Positions 1-10,286 are shown, counted from the stretch's first letter. The stretch: DNA of 64,000 nucleotides from Bacteroidales bacterium (GCA_024400635.1 JAKSMI010000006.1:1-64000); one strand, 5' to 3'. The notes: generated by a model not told the origin, from the letters alone. Made by a program: numbers and translations.

Positions 1-316
1 AAATACCATTGTGGTATTTATATTTATTTCCGTCATCTCCAACAATCCATATCTCTTCCCCATTCGGGTCAACCAACTTGATTGGGTTATTTGCACAGTA
101 AACGTATGGGCTTAAAGAGGGGTATTTTGAGGCCTGCGGGTCCACGCTCAGCCAAATGCTTAAATCTGAGCTGTAATATCTTGAACCAAAGTAGCTTAAA
201 CCTGTTTCAACGTCGCGTTCTTTCGCCGAGAAGGTGAAAGAGGGCTGTGACCAGTGAACTGTGAGCTGTGAACCGCATTGTTTGGGTGGGGAAAATGTGG
301 GTTTTTGTGTTGGCAT
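1..316 (-). CDS. Orphan Rhs C-terminal cassette (partial, runs off window start)
   Basis: An open frame runs on the minus strand from an ATG at 316 to the window edge without a stop. After about 25 unrelated residues it encodes the end of an Rhs core (FTFSAKERDVETGLSYFGSR onward, through the DPNGEEI border) that almost matches the core end of the large Rhs protein at 1761-1950. It then diverges completely at about base 49 into a different tip (WIVGDDGNKYKY...). It lacks the Rhs N-terminus, signal peptide and YD repeats. In Rhs loci such headless modules are silent alternative toxin tips that can recombine onto the main gene. A TATCTTTG box lies 36-43 bases before the ATG, so low expression is possible. 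The codons before the Rhs homology (316 to about 240) look like fortuitous coding of spacer DNA, so the start is uncertain. The tip's activity cannot be judged because it is cut off. Confidence 0.75.
   Translation of the reverse strand, partial: MPTQKPTFSPPKQCGSQLTVHWSQPSFTFSAKERDVETGLSYFGSRYYSSDLSIWLSVDPQASKYPSLSPYVYCANNPIKLVDPNGEEIWIVGDDGNKYKYHNGI
50..237 (-). repeat. Duplicated Rhs core border
   Basis: About 190 bases are near-identical to 1761-1950, with scattered mostly synonymous differences. Both copies encode the Rhs core segment from about AKE(R/K)D through GLSYFGSRYY to DPNGEEI. Homology stops abruptly on the tip side, as expected for a recombination border between a conserved core and swappable toxin tips. 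The two copies are in the same orientation. Confidence 0.85.
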
Positions 317-351
317 TTTGGGGGTGTTCGGAGTTTGGTTGGTTGATGGGG

Positions 352-359
352 CAAAGATA
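352..359 (-). promoter_or_regulatory. Candidate -7 box (TATCTTTG) of the orphan cassette
   Basis: On the minus strand this matches the Bacteroidota TAnnTTTG -7 motif, 36 bases before the ATG at 316. No clear TTG -33 element is seen. Confidence 0.4.
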
Positions 360-423
360 GGGAAAAATTTGGTTTTTTGAGGAAATATAAATTTTATTCG
401 GTTTAATTTGGGGCCAATATAAT

Positions 424-1107
424 CTAATCTAAACTAATAGGTATTTCATTGTACAATATATCATTATAAAAGTTTTTCAAAATCTCATTTTCGGAAGGTC
501 GAAAATAGTAAGATATCATCTGTCGCCCCAAATCGTCTTCTATAAAATCTCGATATTCCAAATAAAAGCGACCATTTCTTTTAACTTGAAACAAATCCTT
601 TAATGGTATTTGTCTGATTTTTATTTCTTTATAAAACAACAATACTGTGTCTTTTGAAAGGTGGATCTTGTCAAAAAGTAGAGCGTAGTCTTTCGTATTT
701 TCACCTCTAAACGGAAATATTGATGTACTATGTAAATCATGTTGATATTCGTATTTGATGTGGTATGAGCATAGTATACCCTTAGATTCATTCCAGATTT
801 CATTATTGTTGTATGTAATGTTGCATTCGAATGCAATCGTGTCTTTTTTTACATATTTGATGTATGGGGTACCATATGGCATAACATACGTTGAGTATAA
901 ATTATCATGTCCAGACTTAATAAATAGTTCGTTATTTTCACCATACGTGTCATACCAAAAAAAAACGGCAATAGAAGTGTCATTAATAGGATATATTTGG
1001 TAAGGGAGTGCGTCTTTAGGAAAAACGGTGTTCTCATTGTTGCAACATTTTGAACACAATATTGCAACAAATACGATTATAACGAATTTTAGATTTAATC
1101 TTTCCAT
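424..1107 (-). CDS. Candidate immunity protein for the Rhs tip (secreted or membrane-anchored)
   Basis: A 227-residue protein with an N-terminal hydrophobic stretch (KFVIIVFVAILC) followed by SKCC, i.e. a signal peptide and possibly a lipoprotein with a non-canonical lipobox. The rest is hydrophilic and rich in aromatic, Asp and Asn residues, and I recognise no family. Its ATG lies inside the 3' end of the Rhs gene (13-base overlap, 1095-1107), which implies translational coupling. Immediate position downstream of a toxin tip and ahead of an orphan cassette is the standard place for the cognate immunity gene. That function is inferred from position only. The export signal would put protection in the periplasm or outer membrane, unlike cytoplasmic immunity proteins that guard against nucleases. 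Confidence 0.6.
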   Translation of the reverse strand: MERLNLKFVIIVFVAILCSKCCNNENTVFPKDALPYQIYPINDTSIAVFFWYDTYGENNELFIKSGHDNLYSTYVMPYGTPYIKYVKKDTIAFECNITYNNNEIWNESKGILCSYHIKYEYQHDLHSTSIFPFRGENTKDYALLFDKIHLSKDTVLLFYKEIKIRQIPLKDLFQVKRNGRFYLEYRDFIEDDLGRQMISYYFRPSENEILKNFYNDILYNEIPISLD

Positions 1108-4100
1108 ATTGTCGAATAACGCAACTCGAATTTGTTAATTGTATTAATGCCTTCATACCCTAATCTTTGAAAAAAATTAGAGATACCATCTTCACCATAA
1201 GTTTTTTGACCAAGATATAGACCTTCTCCAAATGTATTAAGTGCCTTCTGATAGAACGTACCATAATGAAAGAAGAATTCTTTTTTTTGGTTTCCGGCTA
1301 ATTGAAATGCGCCATAAGAGGCAAGGGTTCTTGTCTTTGATAATCCGACAAGGCGGCCAAATGCGCCAGCCGCATAGTTCCCAAGATCACGCGGTGAAAC
1401 ATAAACCCCTTCACTAATCATTGATCCAGCATTCATATGAGATTTGACGTCATAAAGGTCTCCGTTGCCAGCATTCATTGCATAAAAAAGCAATGAACCA
1501 AGAGGATTAGAGACGGCATTAGCAAAATTGGATTCGAATGAATTCAACCACAGTTCAGCTTCGTTTGAATTAATATTTATTCTATCTCCTTGTTTAAATG
1601 ATTGTTCACAAAAGGTGAAACCTATAAGGTTGTCATAATTATTTGAAAAATTTTTACCATTATAAAAATCTGTTATTTCAGCTGAATTATGTTTGTAAAT
1701 ACCCGTGTTTGCGTCATTGTAAACAGCTAAAACATTTCCGTCTTTATCTATATGTGTGGAAATTTCTTCCCCATTCGGGTCCACCAACTTCACAGGGTTA
1801 TTGGCGCAATAAACGTATGGGCTTAACGAGGGGTATTTCGCTGCTTGCGGGTCCACGCTTAGCCAAATGCTTAAATCTGAGCTGTAATATCTTGAACCAA
1901 AGTAGCTTAAACCAGTTTCGGCATCCTTCTCTTTGGCGGAAAAGGTGAAACGGGCATTCCAACCAGTACTCCGCTGGTCAACAAAATTCTCGCCCCATGG
2001 GAGATAGTGCAAATGCTGCACGGCCTTACCGTCAGAGAAGGTTATCCAGGAGGAACTGCCCAAGTGGTCGGGATGGTACCAATAGCATTCCTTTTCATCT
2101 TTTCTTATTTTCTTCCATTCGTAAAGGAATTTCAGCGGAGATTCCTGTACTTCGGCTTGCGTTTCAAGACACTCCAATACTTGGTTGAAATGCCAAATTG
2201 AACGTTGGCGGTGTCTGGCAAACATTTCTTGGTTGTCGTTTTTTTCAATTTCTTGCAGTCCCCCACCTCCAATTTTGCTTACAATGCGCTCGTTCTCGGC
2301 ATAATAGTGCTTGGTGTAGCCCTTTCGGTTGGTTACCACGTATGGGGAAGCATAAAGGGTTGGTCTATCCATATAGTGGTAGTATTGCCAGTTACCGTTT
2401 ATGTTCTGGGCGGCCAACTTTCCAGTCAGCTTATATACCCTGTCGCCATTGGCATCGTAAAGATAATAGGAAAGAAACTTGTCATCCTTAACTCCCTGTA
2501 ACCGATTCTGATCATCCCAACAGAAGGAACGGTTCAAGGGCTCTTCGTCTCGGTGATGAAAGACGAGGTTGCCTTTTACGTCCCAATTGAAATTCTGAAT
2601 TGTACCATTGGTTATATGGGTAAGGGTATTAGGCTGGATAGGATTGTCATAGTGGTAGTCATTATGATAATGGACAGTGGACTGGTTACTGGAAAAGGGT
2701 GTTTGCGTGTAGGTGTCCGCATCGAGATATTTTTCCACAATGCGCCCGTTTGGCATATATCGCATTTCCAGATTGTAACCTACGGGATTGTTTCCGTACC
2801 AATTGCCTTTGGCTTGTTCAAGTCTATATAAGTCATCATACGTGTATATGTTTTGGTATTTTCCTCCCAAGCCGTTGGAAAGCATTCCGGCGGTGTTGCC
2901 GATAGAGACGATATTGCTCACGGCATCGTAGGAATAGTCAATGCTCTGCATCGGCTCTCCCGCAGATGTTTGAGAATACAACCATACAAGTCTTCGCAGA
3001 ATATCGTACTTATAGGATGTTCTTGTTCCGTTTCCGTAATAAACTTCATCCTTCTGTTCAAACTCATTGTATAGGATGCTGTCAAGGTACTTGTACGACG
3101 AGCCGTTTTGGAGTCCCGTAATGCTGTTGAGCTTGCCTCCGCGGTCGTAACCATAGCTCACCTTTTCCCCATCGGGATAAATCATATATTGTATGCGGTT
3201 CCAGCTGTCGTATCCAAAATTCATGACGAAAGTATATGGCCAGTTTTCAAATGGCAGTGCAAAAGTACGAATATTTTGCGTAACCTCACCCAATTTGCCG
3301 TAAGAAAACGTTTGCCATCCGGAAGCGTCTTCCTGCAAGACCACCTTGCCCACCGCATTGGTATTGGTATCGGCAGCCGTGCCATACTCGTAGTGTACGT
3401 TGTTGCCTGGGTAATGGGAGCAAAAAATGTCTGTCAGTTGGTTATAGTTATATTGGTAGTCAAGAATTTCACCCATCTCATTTGTATGTTTTGTCAGATT
3501 CCCGGCAGGATCGTATTCATAGCGGTCCCTTCCCGCATCCGGGTGTATGCGAAGAGTCATTCGTCCGAGGGTGTCATACTCATAACGGGTCTCAAACCCG
3601 TCAGGGTCGGTGTTTTTTTTCAGTTGTCCCAGGCAGTCATACTCAAAAAGGGTCGTCGTGTTATGGGGCGCAACCTGTTTGACCTGCTGTCCGAGAGTAC
3701 CCTTCAGTACCTGCACGCTGTTGTTCATTGCATCCGTGGTAATGGTGGAGAAGTATGTTTTTCCTCCGAAGTTGTCAAAACCATAATTCGTCGCGGTTAC
3801 CTCGTGGGTGGGCAATTCAACACGGGTCTGGCGGTCGAGGATGTCGTACTGCGTCAATGTCTTCGTGGAAGAATCATAAAACGCATTATAGCTTGATCTT
3901 AAGGCCGTATCCTCGGTAAAGGGATGGTACTGTTCCACCGTCCTTCCAAAGCAGTCATAAACGACCTTTCCCGACACAATGCTCCTTTCCAGACCGTTAA
4001 TCGCCGCGTCCTTCTTGGACTGCAACAGGCGTCCCCAGCCGTCAGTCATTATCGTGGTGGCAATGTCGTCGGTGGGATGTTGAGGGTCATAATGGTGAGT

Positions 4101-7100
4101 TATGGCGTAACTTTGGGACGTATTTGTTCCAAAAATATTGACTTTGCTGTAATTTTTTGGGAAATATTGCATTTTTATGGTATAGGGGACGTTGTTGTCC
4201 TGCTCGTATGGAGCCGTTATCGTGGAAGTTCTTCCAAGAAAATCATAAACATACAAAATTTCGTTGCCGTTTACGTCAATGGTCTTGGTGGGCTTGCCAA
4301 ACCTGAAATCGTAGCTTGCCGAGGAATGGAAGCCGAGTGACAGGTTGTCAACCCTGACGGGATAGGTATGGACAATGGTGTCGTACCGATATTCATACTC
4401 CAGTCTCTGTCCGTTTTGGTTTTCTGGCAGTAGCACATAGGCCAGGTTTCCATATTGGTCATATTTAAATCTATATTCCGTGTTGTGTGTGTTGTTATTG
4501 TGTGCAAGCAGGTCTAATTTTCCTGTTGAAGTGTATGTTGCCGTACGCTTACGCAACAAGTTTCCGGTCTGATCGGTCACCTCTATATGTATGGGTAGTG
4601 CGACAAGGTTGTGCGGCATACCCTGTGCATAATTTATTTCGGCCTTGAAATACTCGTCGTGACGGGTAGTGTCGCCAAAATGGGTGTATTGCGTGATGTT
4701 GCGTTTGTTGTCGTAAATGTATCCAACTCTTGATGTTATCCGTGGGGTGTTTTGTCCCTCGTAGTAATTGGTCAGTGTTGCCTCGTTGGCCACGTACACG
4801 TCTGCTCTGGCGCAGCTGTCGTCAGAAACAGAAGTTCCTGCAAAATCAAGCAGTGTGGCATCATACAAATGTTCAACGTAGGGTTTCCCCGCGGCGTCAT
4901 ACACACAGTCGCGCGTCTTTCTCCCACGTTTGTTGAAGATGCGGTTCTCGTACTCTTCCACCGTGTAGCGGTACAGGGTGTCGCCGCCATCGGTGTCGTA
5001 TTGCTCGGCCGTAACCTTTCCGTAGCCGTAGTCCATTCGCTCATAGCGGTCATAATGAGGGTTTTCGTATGAGAATTTAGTATGGGTATATTTCCCGGGA
5101 AGTGGAGAATTGGTGTCCGCGGTTACCACACTGGAAAGTGTCCAAGAGCGTTGTGGTTTTTCGAAGCAGGCCTGCGGCATGTCGTAATCCAATTCTATGG
5201 TGCTGCCCGTGAAATTGGTCACTTTTTTCAGCAGGTTGGTCTTACCCGCCGTGCTGTAGCGTATGGTCATGGCATCTTCCGAAGAGGATGTCACGTAATC
5301 AACATAACCGTCGCCGTTGATGTCGGTGAGCTGTGCGACATCCGTGGTAAACGACATGTTTTTGGGAGAGACTTGCACTCCGAAATTAAGTTTGGCTATT
5401 GCGCACACGGTAAATCCCGCAGTGACACCTATGTTTGTGCTTTCATTATACGAATAGCTCTTACTGATTTCCATAGAGTCGATGTAATCCGAATTTGACC
5501 ATTTCCCATTACCGATATTATACATGACACAGAGCTTGTCCTCGTCATAAAAATTCACTTTGTCGGGCAGACCGTCACCGTTAAAGTCCAACAACTGTTT
5601 GGTGGTCTCGTTGGTGGTGAAGGTTTCGCCACGACCGCCTCCGATACTGCATTGTGCTACACTATAGTTCTTGAGTACAGTTTCCCCGACCCCATTTGTA
5701 ATAGTAGCAATTTCGTCTTGGCTAATGCCAAATTGTGCCCCTGAGGAGCTTCCTTGGGCAATACTATTTCCATCCCTAATATATTCAATGTCCCAATAAT
5801 TGTCGTTAACAAATCCGTAGCCTATATTAAGGCACACGGTCTGCTGAGAACTGACGAAATCGGGCAGTCCATCTCCATTGATGTCGAAGAACATATAGTC
5901 CGTTTCGTCGTCACTTTCAACAGTACTGCTACTGTTTGTTCCCCCCGAGGAGACCGACATCTTGTTCATTTTTCCATTATTGCCTGGTTCTCTTGAAGAA
6001 ACGGGATAGCAGCGACCGTATGTATCCCCGCTGGATTTAACTTCGGACGCACTCAAATGGTTGTCCGCAATCATATTTAATTGGGAAAGTTCCCCAATGC
6101 CACCCCACGGCATGGAATATTGCACGCCGCCTGTTCCAATCGGATCAGGGTAGCGGTCACCGTTCATATCCATATAGTCACTTTGAATGCCGTTCGTGCT
6201 TTTAGATCCTGATCTTCCCACGTTGGCGACAATCATACCAACACTGAATGAACCATCCACACAAGTATTGAAACTCCTTTTCCTGATGCTCTGCACGGGA
6301 GCTCCTTCTACAGATATTGGAACGGGATGGTCATAAATGTCAATGGATTCAAGGTCTATGTCGGAACCTTCATACGAAATGTCTCCCGGGACTGAGTCCA
6401 GTGCTGGAAGAAGCAGTGACGGGCTCGTATTGTCCATAATTGTTGCTGAAACTGCGGTGTTGAATCCATGCCCTCGATAAGCCCCGTATTGTCCGTAGGC
6501 AGTCATTTCCGTCCAACGACTTCGTGTTGACAACGGGTTATACACGTTGTCAATGGCAGTTGTCATTGAGGACTGTAGATTGTTGGTGTCAATTTCATCT
6601 TTGATATAAAATACATTGGTATCAATATCATTCGCGTTCTCTGCAAGATAAATGCTTGGCAATGTGAGCTTGGAAACGTCTATACAGGCACTTCTGACAT
6701 CTAACGAGTCGTGGTTGTTGTAGGCGAACTGTCCCCAGCCACGATACAGTTCCCCGAAAAGCTTGTGATAATGCTTCCTCAAATCGGATTCCGTGCCATG
6801 GTTTATGTCCATTTTAACTTGTGGATAATATGCCAGACTGTCCATTTCAAACTTGTCACCCACCTGGTTCATTGGGTAAAACTTCAATATGGGCTTAAAA
6901 TTTATGTTTGACCAAACAGGATTGGCGTTCACATTTTGTTTTACAATATTAATTTCGATCTTGTCAAGTGTGTCAACGGCAAATTCCACAGTGATGGTTG
7001 TATCTGTATAATGCATATTCGTATCAATGAAGAACACCAACTTTGGTGTATTTTCTTTCAGGATTTGTATTTTTGCCTTATTTTTGATATTGGATGCCGT

Positions 7101-10100
7101 CAGCAAACCTCTGATCTTCACCGTTCCACTTTTTGGAGCTTGGAATAGGTTCTTGCCCGTCAAGACAAATTCATCCGCTGATGAATACTTGATACTGGAG
7201 AGATTGTATATGTCATTTCTGACACGTTGCTGATTCACAATATATTCTATTTTCTGTGTCCAATTTACTTTATCAAAAGACCGGTTGTTTTGTGACTGGA
7301 GTCTGAAAAACAGAATATCGTTTGCATGTACCTGAATGTAACTCATCGTGTCCAGTTTTGTTTCATAATAGCTCTTTCCGATTGTGTCGGCAAAACATAG
7401 AGTAGTGGAGCCTTGCAAAACGCCATTGTAGAGATTGCAACCACCGCAATGCTCCACCGAATACCTTATTCCGTCCACAAACCTGCTTTGCTGGCGGCTT
7501 TCCGTCGTATCCTCAATGAGTTGAATTTGCGAATAGACATTGATGAACCCGTTACGGGGAACAACCCAAACCCTCACGGCATCCATGTCGGGATTTACGG
7601 TTTCCGGAAAACAATTTGATGGTTCATGACAATATTGACGAAGAATAACCGAATCGATAATAACGGTATCTATACTGGTTACTCCTGTATTAATTTTGTC
7701 GTTATGTGTATAATATCCCACGACAACAGAGTCGCACCTTTCATTATTGTTTTGCTGATTTACTATATACTCGTCATAAGGGACTGATACTGTTGAGTTA
7801 GGATAAACGCAGGCAATGTCGGGATTCACTTCTCCATCATAGATAAATTCCCCGCAGTTTCCTGTCCCCAAGCTGGAAGATGAAATGTGATAAGTGGTAC
7901 TGCTGCCTGATTCAACACCAGTTGTCGCAATGGAGTTGATGTGCGAAAAGCCAGGGTCACCATTTGAATCCAAATGGTTGAAACATACACCGTTCTTTGT
8001 CACCAAATCAACGAGTCCGTCTCCGTTGATGTCGGCAAAATAATTGGTGGTGGTTGTCCAGGTCAGAGGGGCACCACAACTCGCACTTACTCCAGCAGAA
8101 GCCTGCAAACCCAAAGAGGCCGCATCGCTGCTTTCCCATAAGAAGTCGGTTATCCCGGGAACAAGTCTTTCAATTGAATCAAATTTAAAATGATATTCGT
8201 CCGTTTTTATTTGTTTTCTATAATAAATGCTGCCGTTTTTCTTGAAGACTTTGTCAACAAGTCCGTCGCCATTGAGATCTATCAGTGTCATAACTCCTTC
8301 GCTTTGAGAATTGGTGTAAGCCGCATTCGCCCCTAAGGTGACCAGTGTCGTGGCTATGTCAGGACCCAAACCCACCGCACCAGTTCCTCCCGCACTCCAA
8401 CTCTTGCCTTTCGTTGCTCCCAATGCCGTCGTAACATATTGGTTGAGCCCGACATGGTCCTGGGGAAGACTCTCTATTATGACTTTAGTCGTAAACAAAT
8501 GATTGGCATCAGGGTAATCATAATATTCAAAATGCGTATTGGTGAAATTTATTTTTTCTTTGATAGCGGTTATTGAATTCCAACAATCTGTTCCATCAAT
8601 GTTAGAAGCAGAATATTCATTTCCGGGTTCCATTCTAACCAAGTTTTCCAGTCGGGTTTTGTAATTGCTTTCTCTTCCACAATTCATTATAAAGAAGTAT
8701 TTTCTTAGAATGGAATCTTTGGAATACACCCCGACGTTGCACAACTTTTCCGCCGTCACCTCCTTGAACCCTCTGTTGCAGCTCACGATAACATCCTCCC
8801 TTTCGTCATTATTTCTGCCAAATACCACGCTGTAATATCCGTCTTCCGAAAAATTGCCGTTGTTGAAGCAGGTGTAGCTGATGCTGTCGATGTAAATCTG
8901 CTTTCCGCTGTGCGCAAACACCACGTCGTAGTAATACCTTACGCTGTTGCCGAATGGATCTACGCTTTCCGCCAACGCCCAATGCGCCACGGCTCCCGAT
9001 GCGTTGTCTGTTCCCGTACGCAATACGCAGTTGTCGTTTACGCCCGAATCCGAGGCATATTTGCCATAGTAGTCCGTCACACCATTTTTATGCGTCACGC
9101 TCCACCAATAGTCGCCTGGTCCCGTCCCGTGTCGCACGATGCTGTCGAAAACCTCGTTTTTGCGGGGCCAGAACTGCACATTGCCCGAATTTCTTTGAAG
9201 ATATTCATTGGTACGATGACGCATTTTACGGAACTCACCATTGGCATCCTTTGATACCAGTTGCTCTCCCTCATATACGTAAACTTCACTTTCCTGGTCA
9301 CTGTCGTATCTCGGCACGCCCCATCTCGTCTCCACGGTGATGGACGGGATGGAAATGTTCCACCCGATGCCCAGCCAGCCGTTGCCGCCGCCGCTGCTGT
9401 AGCTCAGTGCCAAATTGGGCTGCATCCCTTGCCGTCCGGCGGGAATCTCTATCGGGTAGCTCAGATTTGCCGTTCCGCTGTTGTTGGCCGTGGGTGGCTG
9501 CATCAGCGTCAGGCCCTCCAACGGGTCGGCGGCCTTCAGTTCCTTGATGCTTGTCGGCGTATAGGCCGATGTTTCTGGCATCTCGGGCGTTTTCAGCACG
9601 GCGTTGACAAAGTCCAGCGGGGAGTCTCCGCCGCCATCGCCCTGTGGGGCAAACGACATCATGTCCTGCACCTGCGCAAGCGCGTCCTGCGGGTTGCTCA
9701 TGTCATTCTGAGTGTGGGGCAGACCTTTCTCCCACGTCCTGTACCGTGAGCAGACCAGCAATTCCTCCATGTTCACGGAATCCCGCTGTATGGCCACCCA
9801 GCGATGGTACTGCTTATCATAGACGTAGGTCTGAATGTCGTCCTCGGTGAAACCCTGCGGGAGTAGCGAGGGGTCATAAGGCACGTTGATGACGAACTCG
9901 TAGGGATGGGTGCCAACGTGATACCCAGCCGTATGTGAGTCCACATTGCCCCGGCTTCCCGTCACGTTCACCATGCCCGCATCCAGCGGCGGCAGCTGCG
10001 ACGGTTCCACCTCCGACATCATCTCCATGGACATCAACGGCAGCGGCAGGGTTGCTGCTTCGTCAAGTTCAGTTCCTTCAGCCGACGTCGTCGGCATTCC

Positions 10101-10286
10101 TGTATGTTTGGGCTCCTGTTCGGGAGACTCTCCGATGGCGTGAAGCGGTTCGGGAACGATATGTCGTTTCGGGAGACTTCGATTTTCATATTCGTGGGTG
10201 AGGCCGTGTGTGGCGATATTCACGGACAACATTGCGGCAATCAGGGCAGTCAGTGCCGCTATGACCATCAGCAGGTACTGTTTCAT
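1095..10286 (-). CDS. Giant Rhs/YD-repeat polymorphic toxin with SpvB and FG-GAP regions
   Basis: A 3,063-residue protein. Residues 1-25 form a Sec signal peptide (LLMVIAALTALIAAML). SpvB/TcaC-like sequence starts near 275 (LSYPIEIPAGRQG, then LSYSSGGGNGWLGIGWN). Six FG-GAP/VCBS-type calcium loops (DLNGDGLVD, DINGDGLPD and similar) lie at roughly 672, 754, 1375, 1470, 1570 and 1659. YD repeats (YEYDTLGR, YEYDPAGN, YSYDAVSN) occupy about 1930-2610, and the Rhs core ends with GLSYFGSRYY...DPNGEEI at 2842. Residues 2843-3063 are the variable tip. In known TcB-TcC and Rhs proteins this layout forms a hollow shell around the toxic tip. The tip (YDVKSH...SPRDLGNYAAGAFGRLVG...YGEDGISNFFQRLGYEG) has the spacing of the polymorphic toxin type 44 family, a predicted nuclease; this is tentative. 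No T9SS sorting domain is present. It is probably co-transcribed with the gene ending at 10,340 (53-base gap) and overlaps the candidate immunity gene. Confidence 0.9.
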   Translation of the reverse strand: MKQYLLMVIAALTALIAAMLSVNIATHGLTHEYENRSLPKRHIVPEPLHAIGESPEQEPKHTGMPTTSAEGTELDEAATLPLPLMSMEMMSEVEPSQLPPLDAGMVNVTGSRGNVDSHTAGYHVGTHPYEFVINVPYDPSLLPQGFTEDDIQTYVYDKQYHRWVAIQRDSVNMEELLVCSRYRTWEKGLPHTQNDMSNPQDALAQVQDMMSFAPQGDGGGDSPLDFVNAVLKTPEMPETSAYTPTSIKELKAADPLEGLTLMQPPTANNSGTANLSYPIEIPAGRQGMQPNLALSYSSGGGNGWLGIGWNISIPSITVETRWGVPRYDSDQESEVYVYEGEQLVSKDANGEFRKMRHRTNEYLQRNSGNVQFWPRKNEVFDSIVRHGTGPGDYWWSVTHKNGVTDYYGKYASDSGVNDNCVLRTGTDNASGAVAHWALAESVDPFGNSVRYYYDVVFAHSGKQIYIDSISYTCFNNGNFSEDGYYSVVFGRNNDEREDVIVSCNRGFKEVTAEKLCNVGVYSKDSILRKYFFIMNCGRESNYKTRLENLVRMEPGNEYSASNIDGTDCWNSITAIKEKINFTNTHFEYYDYPDANHLFTTKVIIESLPQDHVGLNQYVTTALGATKGKSWSAGGTGAVGLGPDIATTLVTLGANAAYTNSQSEGVMTLIDLNGDGLVDKVFKKNGSIYYRKQIKTDEYHFKFDSIERLVPGITDFLWESSDAASLGLQASAGVSASCGAPLTWTTTTNYFADINGDGLVDLVTKNGVCFNHLDSNGDPGFSHINSIATTGVESGSSTTYHISSSSLGTGNCGEFIYDGEVNPDIACVYPNSTVSVPYDEYIVNQQNNNERCDSVVVGYYTHNDKINTGVTSIDTVIIDSVILRQYCHEPSNCFPETVNPDMDAVRVWVVPRNGFINVYSQIQLIEDTTESRQQSRFVDGIRYSVEHCGGCNLYNGVLQGSTTLCFADTIGKSYYETKLDTMSYIQVHANDILFFRLQSQNNRSFDKVNWTQKIEYIVNQQRVRNDIYNLSSIKYSSADEFVLTGKNLFQAPKSGTVKIRGLLTASNIKNKAKIQILKENTPKLVFFIDTNMHYTDTTITVEFAVDTLDKIEINIVKQNVNANPVWSNINFKPILKFYPMNQVGDKFEMDSLAYYPQVKMDINHGTESDLRKHYHKLFGELYRGWGQFAYNNHDSLDVRSACIDVSKLTLPSIYLAENANDIDTNVFYIKDEIDTNNLQSSMTTAIDNVYNPLSTRSRWTEMTAYGQYGAYRGHGFNTAVSATIMDNTSPSLLLPALDSVPGDISYEGSDIDLESIDIYDHPVPISVEGAPVQSIRKRSFNTCVDGSFSVGMIVANVGRSGSKSTNGIQSDYMDMNGDRYPDPIGTGGVQYSMPWGGIGELSQLNMIADNHLSASEVKSSGDTYGRCYPVSSREPGNNGKMNKMSVSSGGTNSSSTVESDDETDYMFFDINGDGLPDFVSSQQTVCLNIGYGFVNDNYWDIEYIRDGNSIAQGSSSGAQFGISQDEIATITNGVGETVLKNYSVAQCSIGGGRGETFTTNETTKQLLDFNGDGLPDKVNFYDEDKLCVMYNIGNGKWSNSDYIDSMEISKSYSYNESTNIGVTAGFTVCAIAKLNFGVQVSPKNMSFTTDVAQLTDINGDGYVDYVTSSSEDAMTIRYSTAGKTNLLKKVTNFTGSTIELDYDMPQACFEKPQRSWTLSSVVTADTNSPLPGKYTHTKFSYENPHYDRYERMDYGYGKVTAEQYDTDGGDTLYRYTVEEYENRIFNKRGRKTRDCVYDAAGKPYVEHLYDATLLDFAGTSVSDDSCARADVYVANEATLTNYYEGQNTPRITSRVGYIYDNKRNITQYTHFGDTTRHDEYFKAEINYAQGMPHNLVALPIHIEVTDQTGNLLRKRTATYTSTGKLDLLAHNNNTHNTEYRFKYDQYGNLAYVLLPENQNGQRLEYEYRYDTIVHTYPVRVDNLSLGFHSSASYDFRFGKPTKTIDVNGNEILYVYDFLGRTSTITAPYEQDNNVPYTIKMQYFPKNYSKVNIFGTNTSQSYAITHHYDPQHPTDDIATTIMTDGWGRLLQSKKDAAINGLERSIVSGKVVYDCFGRTVEQYHPFTEDTALRSSYNAFYDSSTKTLTQYDILDRQTRVELPTHEVTATNYGFDNFGGKTYFSTITTDAMNNSVQVLKGTLGQQVKQVAPHNTTTLFEYDCLGQLKKNTDPDGFETRYEYDTLGRMTLRIHPDAGRDRYEYDPAGNLTKHTNEMGEILDYQYNYNQLTDIFCSHYPGNNVHYEYGTAADTNTNAVGKVVLQEDASGWQTFSYGKLGEVTQNIRTFALPFENWPYTFVMNFGYDSWNRIQYMIYPDGEKVSYGYDRGGKLNSITGLQNGSSYKYLDSILYNEFEQKDEVYYGNGTRTSYKYDILRRLVWLYSQTSAGEPMQSIDYSYDAVSNIVSIGNTAGMLSNGLGGKYQNIYTYDDLYRLEQAKGNWYGNNPVGYNLEMRYMPNGRIVEKYLDADTYTQTPFSSNQSTVHYHNDYHYDNPIQPNTLTHITNGTIQNFNWDVKGNLVFHHRDEEPLNRSFCWDDQNRLQGVKDDKFLSYYLYDANGDRVYKLTGKLAAQNINGNWQYYHYMDRPTLYASPYVVTNRKGYTKHYYAENERIVSKIGGGGLQEIEKNDNQEMFARHRQRSIWHFNQVLECLETQAEVQESPLKFLYEWKKIRKDEKECYWYHPDHLGSSSWITFSDGKAVQHLHYLPWGENFVDQRSTGWNARFTFSAKEKDAETGLSYFGSRYYSSDLSIWLSVDPQAAKYPSLSPYVYCANNPVKLVDPNGEEISTHIDKDGNVLAVYNDANTGIYKHNSAEITDFYNGKNFSNNYDNLIGFTFCEQSFKQGDRININSNEAELWLNSFESNFANAVSNPLGSLLFYAMNAGNGDLYDVKSHMNAGSMISEGVYVSPRDLGNYAAGAFGRLVGLSKTRTLASYGAFQLAGNQKKEFFFHYGTFYQKALNTFGEGLYLGQKTYGEDGISNFFQRLGYEGINTINKFELRYSTIWKD

